The notes under the pieces were generated by a model that was not told the DNA's origin, did not search any database, and worked only from the letters and a program-made list of their open reading frames with translations. 64,000 nt of DNA, from the NCBI RefSeq assembly GCF_018968705.1, contig NZ_CP076668.1:2119001-2183000 (forward strand), given 5' to 3'. A program made the translations under genes and the position numbers. Every line of letters begins with the position of its first letter. Position 1 is the first letter of the stretch. This document shows, piece by piece, positions 1-8,316 of the stretch. The stretch is from Pseudomonas lijiangensis (lineage in GTDB: Bacteria > Pseudomonadota > Gammaproteobacteria > Pseudomonadales > Pseudomonadaceae).

Positions 1-326
1 CAGGTAGCCGCCAGGTTCGGACCGGACGGATAGACCACGCCCTGATCGTTGCCTTCGCTGGTGTAGCGCACACCGACGCCACCATCGGCACCGTGAATCT
101 GCGGGATACCGTAGCGGGACAGTGGCTTCACGTCCCAGCCGCCGGTACCACCGATGTAGGCCAGTTTTTCTTCCTGGGTCATCTTGTCCAGAGTCTTTTG
201 CGCGGCCTTTTCGGCGCGGGCCTCACGAGCTTCCTGCTGAGTGGCGTCGGCAGCGTGCACCTGAGATACAGCCAATGCCAGCAGGGCCAGGGCCGACTGG
301 GCGCCGATCATTTTCCGTTTGTTCAT
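1..326 (-). CDS. Glycoside hydrolase family 3 beta-glucosidase, N-terminal part (cut by window edge)
   Basis: The first 108 residues of an exported GH3 enzyme; the gene runs off the left edge. A Sec signal peptide (MNKRKMIGAQSALALLALAV, then SQVHA) is followed by a helical stretch and the GH3 N-terminal signature MTQEEKLAYIGGTG, then GIPQIHGADGGVG and a YPSGPNLAAT block typical of GH3 beta-glucosidases. The family removes terminal beta-linked glucose or related sugars from oligosaccharides, here probably in the periplasm or outside the cell. The start is supported by GGAGAG a few bases upstream. It is divergent from the type II secretion operon, so it might be a substrate of it, but that is only inference from proximity. 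Exact sugar specificity cannot be told. Confidence 0.85.
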   Translation of the reverse strand, partial: MNKRKMIGAQSALALLALAVSQVHAADATQQEAREARAEKAAQKTLDKMTQEEKLAYIGGTGGWDVKPLSRYGIPQIHGADGGVGVRYTSEGNDQGVVYPSGPNLAAT

Positions 327-817
327 GCGTCTCTCCAACAACTTGTTCAATAAGGGTTCATGCAGTGAGAAGCGGCGATGGGGTCGCTGACTTCATGACT
401 TTTCGTTGGGCAACAGTTTCCCGTCACCGCGATTCAAAGTGTTTTAACTTCGAGCGGGTGTTGCTGTTTTATGAAGTTTTTACCCTGTAACTATTATTTG
501 ATTTTTTCGCTTGATTGATTTCAGAGTGCCACTAGGTGATGGCGCTTTGAAATAACAAAACGAAACAATTAAGACGAAAAGTGCAAATAAAAGTCAAATA
601 AAAGTGTGCTTTTGTTCGATTTTTTTCATTTTTGACTTTTTTCTTTACAATTTTGGAACTCTTGTTAAACCTACTGGTCGATGGGTTTAAGAATTTTCGA
701 GCCCTGTCTGCGGGGTCGAAAGCCGCTTGATGGTCGCAGGCTTAGTTGCCAGGCCTGATTCGGTTTCTTGGCCTTGCTTGATGTAACCCTTGAATTTAGT
801 TAGTTGGAGTATTTGCT
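327..817. other. Divergent intergenic region (about 490 bp), AT-rich
   Basis: No convincing gene here. The stretch from about 540 to 670 is strikingly AT-rich with several T runs, unlike the flanking genes, and should carry the promoters for both the GH3 gene (leftwards) and the small secreted protein plus type II secretion operon (rightwards). A TTTACA at 644-649 with TTAAAC at 665-670 could be a promoter but the 15-bp spacing is poor, so I do not call it. Confidence 0.5.
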
Positions 818-1027
818 ATGAAGTTGTCGATTTTTGGTGCGGGTGTTGTTCTGGGTATGGCGCTTAGTGGCGCGGTAGTTGCGGCTGAAGCAACGGATGC
901 AGATGCGACCTCCGGTGCAAGCGACTCCACGGTGATGACCCAGACTCAAGACACCAAGGCTACTCGCAAGCAGAACACCGAAACGACCAAAGGCGGTCGT
1001 CCTCAGAGTTCGACTACTCAGAAATAG
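818..1027 (+). CDS. Small secreted Thr/Ser/Asp-rich protein, unknown function
   Basis: A 69-residue protein with a clear signal peptide (MKLSIFGAGVVLGMALSGAV, cleavage probably after VVAA). The roughly 46-residue mature part is made almost only of Thr, Ser, Asp, Ala, Gln and Lys, has no cysteine or aromatic residue and looks disordered. GGAG sits 9 bases before the ATG. It ends 63 bp before gspE, so it may be the first cistron of the secretion operon or an independent transcript. I do not recognise the family. It could be a periplasmic/secreted accessory of the secretion system, but nothing in its sequence proves that. Confidence 0.7.
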   Translation: MKLSIFGAGVVLGMALSGAVVAAEATDADATSGASDSTVMTQTQDTKATRKQNTETTKGGRPQSSTTQK

Positions 1028-1090
1028 TCCGATTGATTGTAAGACGTTTCTGAGCATGGCCTCCCTCGCTATGGGGGAGTGCTGTAGTCT

Positions 1091-2848
1091 ATGCCCCTCC
1101 GATGTGTACAGATTTCCTCCCAAATGCATTCAGAACCCGTCGATGCTACTCAGCTCCTGATTCCCGATGCCGCTCAGGTATGTGCCTGGCTGATGGGCAA
1201 TGCCGGTCTGAAAACCCAGGATCTTGAGCGAGCACAGCGCTTGCAGCAGGAGTCCGAAGGCACAGACCTGCTGGCTCTGTTGACCCGGTTGGGTCTGGTT
1301 TCCGAATTCGAGCTGGCCCGTGCATGGGCCGCTTTATTGAATGCCCCGCTCTTGATGGCCGAATCTGCGCCGCCCTTGCTTGACCCTTTGCCTGCGTTGA
1401 CCGAGCGCTTCATGCGTCATTATCAAGTGGTGCCGGTAGGGTGGAGTGACAACGGTCTGCAGGTGCTGGCGGCGAACCCCGCCGTGTTGTATCCGTTCCA
1501 GGCCATTGCCTATGCCTGCGAAGTGCCGGTCAGTCTGTCTGTGGGGCCGCGCAATGAAGTCGAAACCCTGATCGAGCGCTATTACGGCCAGGGACGTTCG
1601 GCCATGGGCACACTGATTGAAAACCTCGATGAAGACGGCGGTTCGCTGGAAGACATCGAGCATCTCAAGGATCTGGCTTCCGAAGCGCCGGTGATTCGTC
1701 TGGTCAACCTGATCCTGCAGCGTGCAGTCGAACAGCGTGCCTCTGACATTCATATCGAACCCTTCGAGAGCCAGCTCAAGGTGCGTTACCGCATCGATGG
1801 CGTATTGCACGAAGCCGAAGCGCCGCCTTCCAGTTCATCGGCAGCGGTGATTTCCCGGGTCAAGATCATGGCCCGCCTGGACATCGCCGAGCGTCGTTTG
1901 CCTCAGGACGGGCGCATCATGCTGCGCATCCAGGGCAAGGAACTGGACTTGCGGGTTTCCACCGTGCCGACCAGTTTTGGCGAGTCGGTGGTCATGCGTC
2001 TGCTGGACCGTCAGACCATCGATTTCGATTTCCCGAGCCTGGGTTTCGATGGCGAGCGCCTTCAGCATTTCCTTGACGTGCTGGAGCGCCCCCACGGGAT
2101 TCTGCTGGTGACCGGCCCGACCGGTTCCGGCAAGACCACCACGCTTTATACCGCCTTGTCGCGGCTCAACACCGCCGAGCGCAAGATCATCACGGTTGAA
2201 GATCCGGTGGAGTATCAGCTCGAAGGCATCAACCAGATTCAGGTCAAGCCTGCCATCGGCCTGGACTTTGCCGGAGCGCTGCGCTCGATTGTGCGTCAGG
2301 ACCCGGACGTCATCATGATTGGTGAGATGCGCGACCTGGAAACCTGCCGTATCGCCATCCAGTCATCGCTGACCGGTCACCTGGTGCTTTCGACCCTGCA
2401 CACCAACAGCGCGGCGGCGAGTATCACCCGCTTGCTGGACATGGGCGTGGAAAGCTACCTGATCGCCTCCACGGTCAATGGCATTCTGGCCCAGCGGCTG
2501 GTGCGTCGCCTGGACCCGGCTACCCGTGAAGCCTTCGATGCGCCGCCGGAACTGATCGCCGAGCACGGGCTTGAGCGCTTTACCGACGAGCGTCCGATTC
2601 GCCTTTATCGACCTCGTGCCGACGCGCCGGGTGGCGGTTATCGCGGGCGCAGTGCAATCACCGAATTGCTGGTCATGAATGAAGAGTTGCGCAGCCTGCT
2701 GATGCGTCATGCCGATGCCGCGACCCTGGAAGAAGCTGCCAGGCGTGGTGGTTTGCGTACCCTCCATGAAGAGGGCCTGCGTCAGGCCGTGGCGGGTGTG
2801 ACTTCGCTGGAGGAGGTGCTGCGCGTCACCCGTGGTGAAGGCTCATGA
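1091..2848 (+). CDS. gspE: Type II secretion ATPase GspE (no tetracysteine zinc motif)
   Basis: Cytoplasmic AAA-like ATPase that powers pseudopilus assembly in type II secretion. An N-terminal T2SSE_N domain (about residues 40-170) is followed by the catalytic part: SDIHIEP, Walker A GPTGSGKTTT at about residue 340, Asp box VEDPVEYQ, Walker B region VIMIGEMRD and the His box LSTLHTNSAAA. Where most GspE proteins carry a CxxC...CxxC zinc-binding loop between LAQRLVRRL and GYRGRSAI, this protein has no cysteine at all. The start at 1091 is favoured by GGGGGAG 11 bp upstream; a second ATG at 1124 has no ribosome site. First structural gene of the eleven-gene operon; overlaps gspF by ATGA. Confidence 0.93.
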   Translation: MPLRCVQISSQMHSEPVDATQLLIPDAAQVCAWLMGNAGLKTQDLERAQRLQQESEGTDLLALLTRLGLVSEFELARAWAALLNAPLLMAESAPPLLDPLPALTERFMRHYQVVPVGWSDNGLQVLAANPAVLYPFQAIAYACEVPVSLSVGPRNEVETLIERYYGQGRSAMGTLIENLDEDGGSLEDIEHLKDLASEAPVIRLVNLILQRAVEQRASDIHIEPFESQLKVRYRIDGVLHEAEAPPSSSSAAVISRVKIMARLDIAERRLPQDGRIMLRIQGKELDLRVSTVPTSFGESVVMRLLDRQTIDFDFPSLGFDGERLQHFLDVLERPHGILLVTGPTGSGKTTTLYTALSRLNTAERKIITVEDPVEYQLEGINQIQVKPAIGLDFAGALRSIVRQDPDVIMIGEMRDLETCRIAIQSSLTGHLVLSTLHTNSAAASITRLLDMGVESYLIASTVNGILAQRLVRRLDPATREAFDAPPELIAEHGLERFTDERPIRLYRPRADAPGGGYRGRSAITELLVMNEELRSLLMRHADAATLEEAARRGGLRTLHEEGLRQAVAGVTSLEEVLRVTRGEGS

Positions 2849-4047
2849 GCCTGTTCAAGTTTCGTGCCCTGGATGCTTCGGGTGCCGTGCAGAACGGTGC
2901 ACTGGAAGCCAGGGATCAGGAAGCAGCCGTGGCTGCCCTGCAAAAGCGCGGCCTGATGGTGCTGCATATAGAAAGTGCAGGTCTGGGCGGTTTGAGCCGT
3001 GCCTTTGGGCGTGGGTTGTTGAGTGGCGCGGCCCTGGTGAGTTTTACCCAGCAACTGGCGACGTTGCTGGGGGCTGGCCAGCCTCTGGAACGATCTCTGG
3101 GAATTCTGCTCAAACAGCCCGGCCAGCCGCAGACCCGAGCCTTGATCGAAAGGATTCGGGAACAGGTCAAGGCCGGTAAACCGCTGTCTGTCGCTCTGGA
3201 AGAAGAGGGCAGTCAGTTCTCGCCGCTTTATATAAGCATGGTTCGCGCCGGTGAGGCCGGCGGTGCGCTGGAAAGCACCCTGCGTCAGTTGAGCGATTAT
3301 CTGGAACGCAGCCAGTTGCTGCGCGGCGAAGTCATCAATGCGCTGATCTATCCGGCGTTTCTGGTGGTCGGCGTGCTGGGCTCCCTGGCTTTGCTGCTGG
3401 CTTATGTGGTGCCGCAATTCGTGCCGATCTTCAAGGATCTGGGCGTGCCGATCCCGCTGATTACCGAAGTCATTCTCGGCCTTGGCCAGTTTCTGGGGGA
3501 TTACGGTCTGGCGCTGTTTGCCGGGTTGATTGTGTTGGCCTGGGCCATGGCCGTGCGCCTGCGCGACCCGCAGCGTCGCGAACGCCGTGACCGTCGCTTG
3601 CTGGGCATCCGGGTCATCGGCCCGCTGTTGCAGCGAGTCGAAGCTGCACGCCTGACTCGCACCCTGGGCACCTTGCTCAGCAACGGGGTGGCGTTATTAC
3701 AGGCGCTGGTCATCGCCCGACAGGTCTGTACCAACCGGGCCTTGCAGGTGCAGGTGGAGCAGGCCGCGGAATCGGTCAAGGGTGGCGGCACACTGGCCAG
3801 TGCCTTTGGTGCCCAACCGCTGTTGCCCGATCTGGCATTGCAGATGATCGAGGTCGGCGAACAGGCTGGCGAACTGGACAGCATGCTGCTCAAGGTTGCC
3901 GATGTCTTCGACGTGGAAGCCAAGCGCGGCATCGACCGCATGCTCGCGGCGCTGGTGCCTGCGCTGACAGTGGTCATGGCAGGCATGGTCGCGGTGATCA
4001 TGCTGGCAATCATGCTGCCGCTCATGAGCCTGACCAGCAATATCTGA
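2845..4047 (+). CDS. gspF: Type II secretion inner-membrane platform protein GspF
   Basis: A 400-residue polytopic inner-membrane protein of the GspF/PilC family. Two homologous helical cytoplasmic domains (around residues 70-190 and 270-390) alternate with hydrophobic segments (about 170-195, 215-235 and the C-terminal stretch LTVVMAGMVAVIMLAIMLPL). Signature motifs QQLATLLGAGQPLERSL and VGEQAGELDSML match the two family repeats. It links the ATPase GspE to pseudopilin assembly. Its start overlaps the gspE stop by four bases (ATGA), which indicates translational coupling. Confidence 0.93.
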   Translation: MSLFKFRALDASGAVQNGALEARDQEAAVAALQKRGLMVLHIESAGLGGLSRAFGRGLLSGAALVSFTQQLATLLGAGQPLERSLGILLKQPGQPQTRALIERIREQVKAGKPLSVALEEEGSQFSPLYISMVRAGEAGGALESTLRQLSDYLERSQLLRGEVINALIYPAFLVVGVLGSLALLLAYVVPQFVPIFKDLGVPIPLITEVILGLGQFLGDYGLALFAGLIVLAWAMAVRLRDPQRRERRDRRLLGIRVIGPLLQRVEAARLTRTLGTLLSNGVALLQALVIARQVCTNRALQVQVEQAAESVKGGGTLASAFGAQPLLPDLALQMIEVGEQAGELDSMLLKVADVFDVEAKRGIDRMLAALVPALTVVMAGMVAVIMLAIMLPLMSLTSNI

Positions 4048-4071
4048 ATTCATGAATGAGGAATGACCCCG

Positions 4072-4503
4072 ATGAATCTTAATCGTACGCGCTTCAAACC
4101 CGGACGCCGGCAGGGCGGTTTTACCCTGCTGGAAATGCTCGCCGTGATTGTTCTGCTGGGCATCGTGGCGACCATTGTCGTGCGCCAGGTGGGCGGTAAC
4201 GTCGACAAGGGCAAATACGGTGCAGGCAAGGCGCAACTGGCCAGCCTGGGCATGAAGATCGAAAGCTATGCACTGGATGTCGGCTCGCCGCCCAAGACCT
4301 TGCAGCAACTGGTGGAAAAGCCTGGCAACTCTTCGGGCTGGAACGGTCCTTACGCCAAGCCTTCGGACCTCAAGGATCCGTTCGGCCATGCGTTCGGCTA
4401 CCGCTTTCCGGGTCAGCACGGCAGCTTCGATCTGATTTTCTATGGTCAGGACGGTCAGCCTGGTGGTGAAGGCTACAGCGCCGATCTGGGCAACTGGGAG
4501 TAA
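4072..4503 (+). CDS. gspG: Major pseudopilin GspG
   Basis: The 143-residue major pseudopilin. The prepilin peptidase site is RQGG^FTLLEMLAV with Glu at position 5 of the mature protein, followed by one hydrophobic helix and the GspG globular domain (PKTLQQLVEKPG...GWNGPYAK, then DPFGHAFGYRFPG and the C-terminal GQDGQPGGEG calcium-loop region). I chose ATG 4072 because GAGGA at 4058-4062 is then 9 bp away; the in-frame ATG at 4063 touches that site. Processing needs a prepilin peptidase (PilD/GspO) that is not encoded in this window. Confidence 0.92.
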   Translation: MNLNRTRFKPGRRQGGFTLLEMLAVIVLLGIVATIVVRQVGGNVDKGKYGAGKAQLASLGMKIESYALDVGSPPKTLQQLVEKPGNSSGWNGPYAKPSDLKDPFGHAFGYRFPGQHGSFDLIFYGQDGQPGGEGYSADLGNWE

Positions 4504-4512
4504 GGAGGCGTC

Positions 4513-4947
4513 ATGAATTCTCCTGTCGCGAACCGCGGTTTCACCCTGATGGAAATGCTGGTGGTGCTGGTGTTGATGAGCATCGCCGTAGGTCTGGTGG
4601 GTTTCGGTTTGCAACAGGGTCTGAGTGCTGCCAGCGAGCGTCGTGCCGTGGGCGACATGGTCGAAGCACTTCGGGCTACACGGGTTCGTGCGATTGTCAC
4701 CGGACAGCCGGCCCGCACCGTGTTCGACCTGCGCAAGATGACATTCAAGGCCCCCGGCAAGCGTGTGCAGCACTGGCCGGAAAACTTGCAGGTGAACATG
4801 CAGACAGCCGCCGATCTGGGATCCGCGGTGGAGTTTTACCCTGATGGCGGTTCCAGTGGCGGCAACCTCACGCTGGTCAATGGTGATCGTCGCTGGCGGA
4901 TCGATATCGGCTGGCTGACCGGCAGCGTTCAGGTTCGAACACTCTGA
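4513..4947 (+). CDS. gspH: Minor pseudopilin GspH
   Basis: A 144-residue minor pseudopilin with a short leader and cleavage motif NRG^FTLMEMLVV, Glu5 present, then the N-terminal helix and a small beta-rich domain. A strong AGGAGG lies just before the ATG, overlapping the gspG stop region. The stop shares its last base with the gspI start (TGATG). GspH is thought to act near the tip of the pseudopilus. Low similarity among GspH proteins means the assignment relies on the leader plus operon position between gspG and gspI. Confidence 0.85.
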   Translation: MNSPVANRGFTLMEMLVVLVLMSIAVGLVGFGLQQGLSAASERRAVGDMVEALRATRVRAIVTGQPARTVFDLRKMTFKAPGKRVQHWPENLQVNMQTAADLGSAVEFYPDGGSSGGNLTLVNGDRRWRIDIGWLTGSVQVRTL

Positions 4948-5318
4948 TGAACACCTCGCAGTCAGGTTTTACGCTGCTGGAAATGCTGGCGGCCCTGACC
5001 GTCATGGCGTTGTGCAGCAGTGTGCTGCTGGTGGCGTTCGGGCAGAGTGCCCGCTCATTGCAGCAGGTGTCCCACAGTGACCGGCTGAGCCACGCTGCGC
5101 GCACGATTCTGGATCAGGAAAGCGCCGGTCCGCTGGCAAACGGCACGCGACAGGGCGCCTTGGCCGGTATCGACTGGACCCTGAGTATTCGCCAGATGCC
5201 GGGGCGTGGTACCCAGTCACGTCTGTTTCGTCTTGACCTGACGCTTCAGGAAGATCAGCGTCGAGCGCAGTTCAGTACCTTGAAGCTGCGCGGTGTGTCA
5301 GCCGGAGCGGGATTTTGA
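4947..5318 (+). CDS. gspI: Minor pseudopilin GspI
   Basis: A 123-residue minor pseudopilin. The leader MNTSQSG^FTLLEMLAALTV is followed by the hydrophobic helix and the GspI-type arrangement GIDWTLSIRQMPG. GspI forms the tip trimer with GspJ and GspK, which lie immediately downstream. The start codon overlaps the gspH stop by one base and the stop overlaps the next start, so the pseudopilin genes form a coupled run. Confidence 0.88.
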   Translation: MNTSQSGFTLLEMLAALTVMALCSSVLLVAFGQSARSLQQVSHSDRLSHAARTILDQESAGPLANGTRQGALAGIDWTLSIRQMPGRGTQSRLFRLDLTLQEDQRRAQFSTLKLRGVSAGAGF

Positions 5319-5947
5319 AAACGTCTCAGCGTGGTTTCACGCTGCTGGAAATCATGCTGGTGCTCAGTCTGCTGGGCATTTTACTGGTGCTGATTGCGGG
5401 TGCGTTGCTGGGTGCCAATCGCGCGGTATTGAAGGCCGAACGCTACACGCAAAGCCTTGATGAAGTGCGGGCGACCCAGGCATTCCTGCGCAGCTCGATT
5501 GGTCAGGCATTGCCGCTGGACACGTCCGAGGACGATAGCGTCAGCAACGGCTTTTTCGAGGGATCGGCCCAACAATTGCAGTTCGTTGCGACCCTGCCTG
5601 GTGAACTGGGTGGGGGTATTCAGCGTCATACCCTGCAATTGAGCGGGCCAGAAGGGCAGCGCGATCTGCAAGTGGCGTTCGAGCAGATCAGGTCTGGCCC
5701 TGGCGGCATGATTGTGCAGCCATGGGGTGAGCCTCAGGTCCTGCTGAATAATGTGCAGACGCTGACGTTCAGTTATCGCGGTTTCTCGCCCAAGGGCAAG
5801 CCGACCGGGTGGCTGGCCGACTGGCCATGGCCAAGCCGCCTGCCCAGTGCCGTACGCATCGATATGAAGTTGAACGGACCGGTGCCCTGGGTCAGTGAAG
5901 TGGTTGCCTTGCGTCTGGACCTGTCCGGTGGAGCAGGGGGCCAATGA
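5315..5947 (+). CDS. gspJ: Minor pseudopilin GspJ (TTG start)
   Basis: A 210-residue minor pseudopilin with leader MKTSQRG^FTLLEIMLVLSL and Glu5, matching GspJ in size and in the central beta domain (SGPEGQRDLQVAFEQ, FSYRGFSPKG). The only start that keeps the leader is TTG at 5315, overlapping the gspI stop as TTGA, so it depends on translation of gspI. With GspI and GspK it should form the tip of the pseudopilus. Confidence 0.9.
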   Translation: MKTSQRGFTLLEIMLVLSLLGILLVLIAGALLGANRAVLKAERYTQSLDEVRATQAFLRSSIGQALPLDTSEDDSVSNGFFEGSAQQLQFVATLPGELGGGIQRHTLQLSGPEGQRDLQVAFEQIRSGPGGMIVQPWGEPQVLLNNVQTLTFSYRGFSPKGKPTGWLADWPWPSRLPSAVRIDMKLNGPVPWVSEVVALRLDLSGGAGGQ

Positions 5948-6678
5948 AGCGCTTTTACCCGCATCAGCAGGGCGTTGCGCTATTGGTGGTGCTCTGGGTG
6001 CTGGCCCTGTTGAGCCTGTTGCTCGGCGGGCTGGCCGGCTGGGTGCAACTGGAAAGTCGCCAGGCGCTCTGGCTGCGGCAGAACACCCAGGCGATTCTGG
6101 CGGCCGAAGCGGGCATGAACATGGCGATACAAGGCCTGCTCGATCCGGCGCAGCGCAAGATCTGGATAGCGGATGGACGTCCGGTTGCCTTGAAGTTCGA
6201 TGACACTCAACTGCTCGTCAGTGTGCGCAGCGAGTTGGGCAAGCTGGACCTCAACAGTGCGCCGGTTGCGGATATTTCCAGGGTCTTGCAGGCCTGTGGT
6301 GCTGCGAAAAACCAGGCAAGTGGCGTCGCGCAGTTTCTTGAGGCGCAACGCAGCGGTGGGCAGCCGCCGTTGCGGGTGATCGAAGAGATCCGTCAACTGC
6401 CTGGCATGAATCAGGCGCTGTATGTCTGCCTGGTGCCGGAAGTCACGCTTTGGAGTGGCCTGGAGCGGCCTGATCCTGCATTTGCAACAGCTTTGATACG
6501 CCGCAGTCTGAATCTGCCGAACCAGAGTGCCGTCGGGGCCGATCCCGGCGAAGTTCTGTTCATCGACAGCCAGGCACAACGACCGGGTGGTACGTCCGCC
6601 CATTTACAAATCACGGTTTTATTGAGTCCAGCGGGGGAAAACGCACAACCTTACAAGGTGCTGCGTTGGCAAGAATGA
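5944..6678 (+). CDS. gspK: Large minor pseudopilin GspK
   Basis: A 244-residue tip pseudopilin. The leader is HQQG^VALLVVLWVLAL; the mature chain lacks Glu5, which is normal for GspK. After the long N-terminal helix comes the GspK alpha-domain, with the helix-hairpin-helix-like run GKLDLNSAPVADISRVLQACG and REIRQLPGM-type loop (IEEIRQLPGMNQALYVCL). Start overlaps gspJ by ATGA. It is somewhat shorter than the 300-plus residues of many GspK proteins. Confidence 0.9.
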   Translation: MKRFYPHQQGVALLVVLWVLALLSLLLGGLAGWVQLESRQALWLRQNTQAILAAEAGMNMAIQGLLDPAQRKIWIADGRPVALKFDDTQLLVSVRSELGKLDLNSAPVADISRVLQACGAAKNQASGVAQFLEAQRSGGQPPLRVIEEIRQLPGMNQALYVCLVPEVTLWSGLERPDPAFATALIRRSLNLPNQSAVGADPGEVLFIDSQAQRPGGTSAHLQITVLLSPAGENAQPYKVLRWQE

Positions 6679-7730
6679 ATTCATTATCAGCACGTCTGGC
6701 GCCTGTCTTCGCGTTGCGCGACCGGGTTGCCCAGCAGTGGCGTGGAAGTCTGGCACAGCGGGGCTGGCAGTTATGGCTGGCGGAGCTACAGGCTTGCCTG
6801 CCGGTTCGTGTGCGTCACTGGCTGGTCCAGGAAACCGTCGAGCAGGTCTACCCATGGCCGCTGCCATCGCACTTGCCCAAAGCGTCCGCCGATGCGCGCC
6901 GGATCCTGCTGCTTTCGTCGGCCGATGTGCTGGTGCAGACCCTGCAATTGCCCTCGGCGGCGGCCCGTAATCTGTCCACGGTGGTGGGTTACGAACTGGA
7001 CCGCTTCACCCCGTTCGATGCCGGGCAACTGTACTTTGTCGCACGGCAGGAAAGCCGCAGTGCCAGTTTCATTCAGGTCACACTGGTGGCCATTCTGCGC
7101 GAGCGCCTGGATCACATTCTTGCCGAGTGCGCTGCTCAGGGGCTGCAGCCCGATGCAGTGGATGTGGGGTCTGCCACAGAGCGGATGGGCATTGATCTGC
7201 TGCCGACTCCGTTGCGCTCGAATCATGTTCGCTCAGGTCATCGTGTGCAGCGCTGGCTGCTGTGGACCTGTGGTGCCTTGTTGCTGGGTCTGATGTTGCT
7301 CTGGCTCAACGACCGACAGCGTTTGCTGGACGAGATGCAGGCCAGCGTACAGGCGCAAAAGGCTCAGGTCGCCGAAGTCCAGAAGCTGCGCCAGCAATTG
7401 ACCAATACCCGTGGCGCAGCCAATTACCTGATACGTCGCAAGGCGGCTCAGACGCCTTTGTCGGCATTGCTCAGCGAGTTGACCGCCTGCCTGCCTTCGG
7501 ACACCTGGATCGAAAGTCTGGAAATCAGCGACAGCGCCGAAATCTCCTTTTCCGGCCAGAGCGCCAAGGCCAGCGCCCTGATTGCTCGGGCCAAGAATTG
7601 CCACAGCCTGGATAACGCGCAGTTTCAGGGCGTGATCCAGCCCGACAGCCGGACCGGCAAGGATCAGTATTCCCTGCGTGCCCACCTGCATCAGGAGAAC
7701 GCCGATGCGCCGTCCACTGACAAGCCGTGA
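6675..7730 (+). CDS. gspL: GspL/PilN-like inner-membrane assembly protein
   Basis: A 351-residue bitopic protein. The N-terminal cytoplasmic half (actin-like GspL domain, containing ILLLSSADVLVQTLQLPS and VVGYELDRFTPFDAGQLYF) would dock GspE; a single hydrophobic helix WLLWTCGALLLGLMLLWL follows near residue 200, then a coiled coil and a periplasmic PilN-type ferredoxin fold (TACLPSDTWIESLEIS). ATG 6675 overlaps the gspK stop by ATGA; a TTG at 6666 is the less likely start. It pairs with GspM downstream. Confidence 0.88.
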   Translation: MNSLSARLAPVFALRDRVAQQWRGSLAQRGWQLWLAELQACLPVRVRHWLVQETVEQVYPWPLPSHLPKASADARRILLLSSADVLVQTLQLPSAAARNLSTVVGYELDRFTPFDAGQLYFVARQESRSASFIQVTLVAILRERLDHILAECAAQGLQPDAVDVGSATERMGIDLLPTPLRSNHVRSGHRVQRWLLWTCGALLLGLMLLWLNDRQRLLDEMQASVQAQKAQVAEVQKLRQQLTNTRGAANYLIRRKAAQTPLSALLSELTACLPSDTWIESLEISDSAEISFSGQSAKASALIARAKNCHSLDNAQFQGVIQPDSRTGKDQYSLRAHLHQENADAPSTDKP

Positions 7731-8316
7731 ACGTCGGGGCGCGGCCCTGATCGTTCTGGCGCTGGTGCTCTATCTGGCCTACTGGCTGTTGATCGACAGT
7801 TGGTTTGCCGGTCCGTTGCGTGAGATCAATGAACAGACCGAGCAACTGCGCGAACAGCAACAGCGCTATGCCGGTTTGCTGCAACAGGGCGACTCCCTGC
7901 GCGAGCAACTGGAACAGGCCCGTAACGATCCGGCCAGCAGCACCAGCCTGTTGCCGGGTCAGGACCCCAGTGCCGTGGCTGCCGATCTGATGCAGCGCAT
8001 TGCCGACCTGATCAACAGTCACGCCACAACCGGCGGTGGCTGCGCCTTGACCCAGCGCATGCCGATCACTCCCGAGCAGGACAGCGCCGAGCCTTATCGT
8101 CAGGTCAAGGTCAGTCTGACGCTGAACTGCGCTATCGAACCGCTGACGGCCATCCTGCATGCGCTGGAGTATCAGCGCCCGTTTCTGTTCGTCGATGAAA
8201 TGAGCATGCGTCGCGATGCCAATGCTCCGGCAACCGGCGGTGCGGGCAAGCTGGTGGTGCATCTATTGGTGCGCGGTTACCTGCAACCGGCATCGGCCGG
8301 GGAGGACGAGCAATGA
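7705..8316 (+). CDS. gspM: Type II secretion protein M (subtype b-like)
   Basis: A 203-residue inner-membrane protein with one N-terminal helix (GAALIVLALVLYLAYWLLI), a Gln/Glu-rich coiled coil (about residues 35-75) and a PilO/GspM-like periplasmic domain (LNCAIEPLTAILHALEYQRPFLFVDEMSM). It should partner GspL. The start at 7705 has AGGAGA six bases upstream; the longer GTG start at 7678 lacks one. The gene overlaps the end of gspL by 26 bp and the next gene by four. Confidence 0.85.
   Translation: MRRPLTSRERRGAALIVLALVLYLAYWLLIDSWFAGPLREINEQTEQLREQQQRYAGLLQQGDSLREQLEQARNDPASSTSLLPGQDPSAVAADLMQRIADLINSHATTGGGCALTQRMPITPEQDSAEPYRQVKVSLTLNCAIEPLTAILHALEYQRPFLFVDEMSMRRDANAPATGGAGKLVVHLLVRGYLQPASAGEDEQ

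Noticed and set aside
760..800. TTGGCCTTGCTT considered as a sigma-54 promoter
   Set aside because: The required GG-N10-GC spacing is not met.
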